Positions 59,637 to 64,000 of a stretch of DNA of 64,000 bases are shown piece after piece. This DNA comes from Oribacterium sp. (GTDB lineage: Bacteria > Bacillota_A > Clostridia > Lachnospirales > Lachnospiraceae). The DNA lies in contig SFND01000011.1 of assembly GCA_004554245.1 (NCBI GenBank), positions 1 through 64,000 on the forward strand. Reading direction: 5' to 3'. The translations under genes and the position numbers were made by a program. Position 1 is the stretch's first letter; each line of letters starts with the position of its first letter. The notes beneath the pieces were generated by a model. The model was given only the letters and a program-made list of their open reading frames with translations, was not told the origin of the DNA and did not search any database.

Positions 59637-61106
59637 TTATGCATCCGAGCGCGCGAACGCGTTCTTCATATGCATGCTGGCCTCATACAGTACCTTGTCC
59701 AGCACGTCGTCCGTCTCTCTCCGAAGCATGTCAGCGATGGCCTCATTGGCCTCCTCGAGCGTTGTGTCCTTCGTGTCCATGAAGCGCTGGTCATACTGCC
59801 GGATCAGGCGGTGACCTGCGATGGCTACCTTATTCTGGTAGCGCTCGATGTGGGAGGAGGTGTAGCTGTAGGCAGCGTCCGACAGGGCCGCGATCATCCG
59901 GCTCGCCCAGTAGAAGCTGTCGGTGGACACCTGTGCGGTGGTGCTGTTCATATACGCCGGGGTTTTGTCAACATTGGCATAAAATGGTACAAACGCGTTA
60001 AATGCGTTGGAGCCGTAGCAGATCCACTCGAGCGCCTGAAGCTCGGCCGGTACGTATGGGCGGAGCTGGAGACAGGCCATGAAGCTCGTACGGTTGATGC
60101 CGATGGTCCGGTAGGTGCCGCAGAGTGACTTGTCCCCGTGCTTCCGATACGGATCATACGGGGTGCCCTGATAGTGGTTTGAAAGCGCCCACTTCACCTC
60201 TTCCACCGTGATCTTATGCTCCGGCACGAGGGACCATGGGAGGTCGTCGCTCACCGGGGTGAAGTCTGCGTCCGGGCCATCCCAGCGGTACGTGCGCGGG
60301 TTGAAGTAACGGAACAGCGCCCAGGCACGTGGGGTGTTGTAGGTGTGGTCAGAATCGTCGTGGCTGCCGAAGGCGAGTCGTGGATTGAAGGCGTCGCCCT
60401 GATTCAGATTCAGATGATTCTTCTCCACGAACGCACGGAGATCCGCGGAGCACATGAACTCCTTCTGCGCACCGAGGGCATCCTCGAAATCGAAGTGATC
60501 GATGCCGAGCTGGTTCGGCATGATGACATACTGGTCATCCGGTACGCGACGTGCCATCCAGTGGTGTCCGCCGATGGTCTCGAGCCACCAGATCTCATTC
60601 ACATCCTGGAAGCCGATGCCGTTCATCTCATAGGTGCCGTACTGCGCGAGCAGGCTGCCGAGACGCTCGACGCCCTCGCGAGCAGAGTGGATATACGGAA
60701 GGACCAGGAGGACGATATCCTCCTCGCCGATCCCGCCGGCCTTCTCCGGTGTATGCTCATCGCCCGGCTCGAAGGTGACGAGCGGATCAGCACCGAGTAC
60801 ACGTGCATTCGAGGTGATGGTCTCAGTGGCGGTCATCGCGACGTTCTCACTGTTCACGCCGGCAGCCGCCCAGATGCCCTCCCCCTTCACGGCGTTCGGC
60901 ATCGCGGTATAGCGGAGCGGATTCTCCGGCAGCGGAATCTCCACATGGCTCAGCACCGAGCGGTATACCCGCGGCTGCTGGGACGGCTCCATCACAACCC
61001 ACTTCTTCGCTGTGAACTTTCCCGCACCGGAATCATCGTTCCGGGCGATCATCGTCGAGCCATCATAGCTCGCGTTTTTACCTACTAAAATCGTCGTACA
61101 AGCCAT
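59637..61106 (-). CDS. C69 family dipeptidase (PepD-type)
   Basis: 489 residues, ATG behind GAGGGAGG. MACTTILVGKNASYDGSTMIARNDDSG has the Ntn-hydrolase nucleophile cysteine at position 3 after removal of the start, without a signal peptide. Further marks are GEGIWAAAGVNSENVAMTATET, NGIGFQDVNEIWWLETIGGHHWMARRVPDD and YVIMPNQLGID. A broad-specificity dipeptidase. Normal length; single-gene unit. Confidence 0.92.
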   Translation of the reverse strand: MACTTILVGKNASYDGSTMIARNDDSGAGKFTAKKWVVMEPSQQPRVYRSVLSHVEIPLPENPLRYTAMPNAVKGEGIWAAAGVNSENVAMTATETITSNARVLGADPLVTFEPGDEHTPEKAGGIGEEDIVLLVLPYIHSAREGVERLGSLLAQYGTYEMNGIGFQDVNEIWWLETIGGHHWMARRVPDDQYVIMPNQLGIDHFDFEDALGAQKEFMCSADLRAFVEKNHLNLNQGDAFNPRLAFGSHDDSDHTYNTPRAWALFRYFNPRTYRWDGPDADFTPVSDDLPWSLVPEHKITVEEVKWALSNHYQGTPYDPYRKHGDKSLCGTYRTIGINRTSFMACLQLRPYVPAELQALEWICYGSNAFNAFVPFYANVDKTPAYMNSTTAQVSTDSFYWASRMIAALSDAAYSYTSSHIERYQNKVAIAGHRLIRQYDQRFMDTKDTTLEEANEAIADMLRRETDDVLDKVLYEASMHMKNAFARSDA

Positions 61107-61201
61107 CGTACGTTCCTCCCTCTCATGGATATTAAAAAAAGTACTAACTATTTTAACATAGTTCGTACTTTCCTCAAATAGTCAGTTTTCAGCTTTCGGT
61201 A

Positions 61202-62281
61202 TCAGACGGTGACGGCACCCGGGAAGTAGCCGGCGACGATGTCCTTTCGGAGGCCTTCTCCGATGACGATGATGACGTCCTCGGTCGGCACAGAAAGTGG
61301 GCGGAAATGCCGCTCGTCCTTCGTGACATTCAGCTCGAGGCCGCTGGAGAAGCCCTTGATGCGGAGGACGTGGCCGGCAGCGGGATCCGCGAAGAGCTTC
61401 AGCACACGCGCCTGCAGGTCCTCCGGCGTGGTTTCATAATGCATATAGAAGAGCGACTGGTACGCATCCTCTTCGGCGACGGCCTTCTTCAGGAAGCTGA
61501 CATGCCGGTAACCAGCGGCCTCCAGCATCTGAAAATCGCTATCCTCGAGCTGATCCCATGGCTTCGCGAGCACATCGTCCGGATACGCGAAGCGGCGCGT
61601 ACACTGCAGCTCTTCCATCGCCTGATTCAGGATCGCGAGCGTCTGTGCGACGGCATCGTTCTTCGCATCCGTCGGGGGCTGGTCAATGTCGACGACCGCA
61701 GCGGTCATCGCGCCCTGTCGGCGGTCATTTCTGCGACCAGTGTCGATACCCGCAGTGCGGTTCGCCTCTGGCCGCGCTTTGTCGTGTTTCGGTGTCGACA
61801 ATGTGACGGGCAGCTTACTGAGGATGATTTTTCCAGCACCTGCGGCCTCCGAGGCGAGCAGATAGCGGGACGCAGGTGAGAGGCCCGGATCGAGCCGGGC
61901 GTCGACGATGGTGAGCACCGAGCCCACCTCGTACCAGCGGTCGAGCGGCTCCTCATAGAGCGAGTCGAAGAACTCATCGATATCATAGATCCCGCTCGGT
62001 TCCACGAGGACGCGGGTATAGCCGAGCATCGCCATGCTGATAAGCTTCGTGCGGAAACGTCGCTGATGCGCTTCGGCCCCATCGCCGCCCACCACCATCT
62101 CGAGCTCGCAGTTTGGCCCGAGGAGGTCCTGCAGCAGGACGCGGTCGATATTGATTGCCCCGTAGTCATTCTCGAGGATGCAGACACGCTCGCCCTTCGC
62201 GACGAGCCAGCGCGCGTACTTTTCGATAAAGGTCGTTTTACCGGAACCTAAGAAACCGGTGATGAGATCGATCGTAATCAT
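61202..62281 (-). CDS. CobW/UreG-family GTPase lacking the CxCC motif
   Basis: 359 residues, ATG behind AGGAGGG. G3E P-loop protein: IDLITGFLGSGKTTFIEKYA (Walker A), ILENDYGAINIDRVLL, LVEPSGIYDIDEFFDSL (Walker B region), VLTIVDARLD and LSKLPVTLS in place of NKxD. The metal-binding CxCC that usually follows the second motif is absent (VVGGDGAEAHQRRF). A charged insertion of about 45 residues interrupts the middle. The C-terminal CobW domain is recognisable (GHVLRIKGFSS). Probably a metallochaperone-related protein; a cobalamin link is only inference. Confidence 0.8.
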   Translation of the reverse strand: MITIDLITGFLGSGKTTFIEKYARWLVAKGERVCILENDYGAINIDRVLLQDLLGPNCELEMVVGGDGAEAHQRRFRTKLISMAMLGYTRVLVEPSGIYDIDEFFDSLYEEPLDRWYEVGSVLTIVDARLDPGLSPASRYLLASEAAGAGKIILSKLPVTLSTPKHDKARPEANRTAGIDTGRRNDRRQGAMTAAVVDIDQPPTDAKNDAVAQTLAILNQAMEELQCTRRFAYPDDVLAKPWDQLEDSDFQMLEAAGYRHVSFLKKAVAEEDAYQSLFYMHYETTPEDLQARVLKLFADPAAGHVLRIKGFSSGLELNVTKDERHFRPLSVPTEDVIIVIGEGLRKDIVAGYFPGAVTV

Positions 62282-62307
62282 AGAAGCCCTCCTGATGAAA
62301 TATCGGA

Positions 62308-63231
62308 TTACTCGCCGCTCATCGCGTTTCGGATCGTTTTGATCGCGTGCTGCTCCCGCTGCCGGATCGCCTCCGGGCTCACATGGTAGAGCTCGGCGAT
62401 CTCCCGCAGGGTGTGGCGCTTCCCGTTGAAGAGACCGTAGCGGAGCACGAGGGTGTTTCGGTCCTCCTCGCTGAGCTGATCCAGTGAATCATAAAGCTCC
62501 TGAATCTGCTGCTCATCGAGCACCTGGTCCTCGACATTGTCCGGCGATACGGCGATATCGCCGAGCTCCGTCGCTTCGCCATCATCGTTTCCGACCTTCG
62601 TGTTCAGTGAGGTCTGGCGCAGTACCTCCTGATCGAGCTGCAGACAGCGCTCCACCTCCTCGCGGCTCAGCCCGGAATCGCGCACGATGGCGTCGATCAT
62701 GGCATCCCCCTCGAGGTGCTCGAGATCGTAGCGCTTCTTGATGGCCTGCACCTTCATGATCCGCTCGAACTGATGATTCGAGACCCGGATGTTGAAGCCG
62801 GTGTTGTAGATCTCCTTCAGGATGCTGTCGCGGATCCAGTAGGTCGCGTAGGTCGAGAACTTCGCGCCCTTCGCCGGGTCGTAGCTGCGTGCGGCCGTCA
62901 TCAGGCCAATGCTTCCGGAATTTACGAGATCATCGAGCCCGAGGGTGTGGTTGAAGAGCTTTTCGTACTTCTGTGCGGCGTGAATCACGAGTCCGCGGTT
63001 GCGCTCGAAGAGTTCCGTCTCCTCTGCCTGGGCGGACTGACCTGCCGCGGCCTTCGCCTGAATCTCGGATACGAGGCGTAGATTCTGCTGCTCCTGTTCG
63101 TCCATGGGCGGAGAGCCTGCCGGCTGTTCGGTCATATCGTTTACCTGTACGTCAGAAACAGGCAGCGACTTCGGTGCTTCTGCTGTACCGGCGGCTGTAT
63201 TCTTTTTATTTTCTTCAGATAATTCAGTCAA
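62308..63231 (-). CDS. Sigma-70 family RNA polymerase sigma factor (second)
   Basis: 307 residues from a TTG behind AAAGGA. A Ser/Thr/Glu-rich N-terminus of about 65 residues, then region 2 (NRGLVIHAAQKYEKLFNHTLGLDDLVNSGSIGLMTAARSYDPAKGAKFSTYATYWIRDSI), region 3 (RVSNHQFERIMKVQAIKK) and region 4 (LSEEDRNTLVLRYGLFNGKRHTLREIAELYHVSPEAIRQREQHAIKTIR). It is like group 2/RpoS-type factors rather than the housekeeping one, as region 1.2 is missing and the -10-recognition helix differs. Confidence 0.9.
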   Translation of the reverse strand: MTELSEENKKNTAAGTAEAPKSLPVSDVQVNDMTEQPAGSPPMDEQEQQNLRLVSEIQAKAAAGQSAQAEETELFERNRGLVIHAAQKYEKLFNHTLGLDDLVNSGSIGLMTAARSYDPAKGAKFSTYATYWIRDSILKEIYNTGFNIRVSNHQFERIMKVQAIKKRYDLEHLEGDAMIDAIVRDSGLSREEVERCLQLDQEVLRQTSLNTKVGNDDGEATELGDIAVSPDNVEDQVLDEQQIQELYDSLDQLSEEDRNTLVLRYGLFNGKRHTLREIAELYHVSPEAIRQREQHAIKTIRNAMSGE

Positions 63232-63246
63232 TGGCGTCCTTTCTTT

Positions 63247-63795
63247 CTATGGCATGATGAAGATCTGCTCTTCTGCATTGCCCTGAGTGAAGGTTTCGAA
63301 GCCTTCGTTTGACATCGGCTGGAAATAGCTCGTGATCATACGGCAGATCCCGTTATGTGTCACGAGGAGGATGGTTTCGCCATCGTGCTCGCGACGCAGC
63401 TTCTCGAGATACGGGTAGATGCGGGCAGCGATGTCGAGGAAGGATTCCCCCTCCGGATAGCGAGCGAAGTAGCGATGCTTTTCGACCCGGTACGCCTCAG
63501 AATCCCGCAGCAGTCCCTCACAGGTACCGAAGTTCATCTCGATGAGCTCGGCAGCCTCCACCGGTGCCGGTGTACCCGTGCCCTTCTGTGCGGCGACGAT
63601 CTGTGCCGCCGTCTCCTTCGCCCGGCTGAGCGGTGAGCAGTAGACATGATCGAAGTGCACGTCGGCAAGCTTCGTACCGAGTGCCTGTGCCTGCGCGATG
63701 CCGCGTTCGTTCAGCGGGATGTCGGTCCGGCCCAGTACCCTGTTTTCCTGATTCCACAGCGTTTCGCCATGGCGTACGAGATAGAGTTTCAGCAT
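63247..63795 (-). CDS. Histidine phosphatase family protein
   Basis: 182 residues, ATG behind GAGGAGGG. LYLVRHGETLWNQENRVLGRTDIPLNERGIAQAQALG is the phosphohistidine N-terminus, YCSPLSRAKETAAQI carries the second arginine, and ILLVTHNGICR the second histidine. It is a phosphoglycerate mutase/CobC-like phosphatase; context with a CobW-like gene is suggestive only. Confidence 0.88.
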   Translation of the reverse strand: MLKLYLVRHGETLWNQENRVLGRTDIPLNERGIAQAQALGTKLADVHFDHVYCSPLSRAKETAAQIVAAQKGTGTPAPVEAAELIEMNFGTCEGLLRDSEAYRVEKHRYFARYPEGESFLDIAARIYPYLEKLRREHDGETILLVTHNGICRMITSYFQPMSNEGFETFTQGNAEEQIFIMP

Positions 63796-63867
63796 CCTGC
63801 CCTCCTCTTCTGCAGCACATCGTCAGATCGACCCGTGTCTGCGATCACATATCTTTTAGAATCAAAG

Positions 63868-63919
63868 ATCGGAGCCGGCTTCGCTTCCGGGGCATGCTGC
63901 CCCTCGCCCGGCTCCGATC
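63868..63919 (-). terminator. Hairpin after the right-edge gene
   Basis: GATCGGAGCCGG and CCGGCTCCGATC, 12 bp perfect, with a further inner stem (GGGGCAT/ATGCCCC-like). On the minus strand it is followed by TTTGATTC, so it probably ends the transcript of the partial gene at the window edge. Confidence 0.65.
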
Positions 63920-63930
63920 GTTCACTTATC

Positions 63931-64000
63931 TTAGGCCTTTGCGCCCGTGCCCTGTGCCGGTGTCTGTCCCGGGTTCGGGTTCTTCTGGCGCTCGATCACC
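63931..64000 (-). CDS. 3' end of an unidentified gene (partial)
   Basis: Minus-strand frame reading VIERQKNPNPGQTPAQGTGA and ending KA-stop, followed by a hairpin. The Pro/Gly/Gln/Thr-rich tail is a disordered C-terminus and gives no family. Confidence 0.5.
   Translation of the reverse strand, partial: VIERQKNPNPGQTPAQGTGAKA

Noticed and set aside
4464..62908. Apparent excess of CATTGGC/GCCAATG words
   Set aside because: Most instances are Ala-Asn-Ala/Val codons or lie in varied contexts; by eye the excess is modest and cannot be tested here.

Overview
The window looks like a GC-rich (by eye about 55-58%) member of the Clostridia, most likely Lachnospiraceae. This rests on family resemblance of the RpoA and RpoD proteins, the AAA-ATPase-like/PD-(D/E)XK protein, a domain-swapped GH3 beta-glucosidase, a lipobox on the uptake lipoprotein, and strong AGGAGG-type ribosome binding sites. 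No rRNA or tRNA was seen. Nearly all genes lie on the minus strand; the exceptions are the partial gene at the left edge, an SGNH hydrolase and a GntR regulator.

Region by region. 0-3 kb: end of a DUF4143 ATPase and an HTH/AAA/PD-(D/E)XK protein. 3-34 kb: an anaerobic cobalamin locus read right to left: tdk, btuF-btuC-btuD-type uptake genes, cbiD, then cbiF-cbiG, then cbiH-cbiJ-cbiET-cbiA-cobT-cobU-cobS-cobU-like-cobC. Two blocks interrupt it. One holds a ZIP metal transporter, an AT-rich intergenic array and a secreted SGNH hydrolase, between cbiD and cbiF. The other is a 10-kb defence block between cbiG and cbiH: a RloA-like ATPase, an internally deleted RloB, and a complete four-gene Wadjet (JetABCD, TIGR02677/02678/02680/02679) system whose last gene overlaps or abuts the start of cbiH. 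I see no cbiL, cbiC, cbiP, cbiB, cobD or cobalt chelatase, so the pathway must be completed elsewhere. 35-45 kb: a WYL regulator with a GH3 beta-glucosidase; a small sugar-acid or keto-acid cluster (two YhcH/DUF386 proteins, a DlgD-type dehydrogenase, a cyclase, a PanE-type reductase) with a divergent GntR regulator and paired operators; a split ThrE exporter.

46-49 kb holds the most unusual part: a solitary rpoA (RNA polymerase alpha) beside a Rep_3 replication initiator and an iteron origin (twelve iterons, a perfect DnaA box, an AT-rich stretch). More iteron-like sites are scattered to at least 55 kb. 49-64 kb: unknown genes, an RpoD-like sigma factor, an MBL hydrolase, a HAD protein, a UvrD/PcrA helicase, a HelD-like helicase, a C69 dipeptidase, a CobW-like GTPase, a second sigma-70 factor and a histidine phosphatase.

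Together, a plasmid-type origin with core-type genes suggests a chromid/second chromosome or an integrated plasmid. Other recurring signals are an exactly spaced six-unit inverted-repeat array (26.5-26.9 kb), several families of palindromic dispersed repeats, duplicated 3' ends of genes, and low-complexity in-frame insertions in most of the cobalamin proteins.
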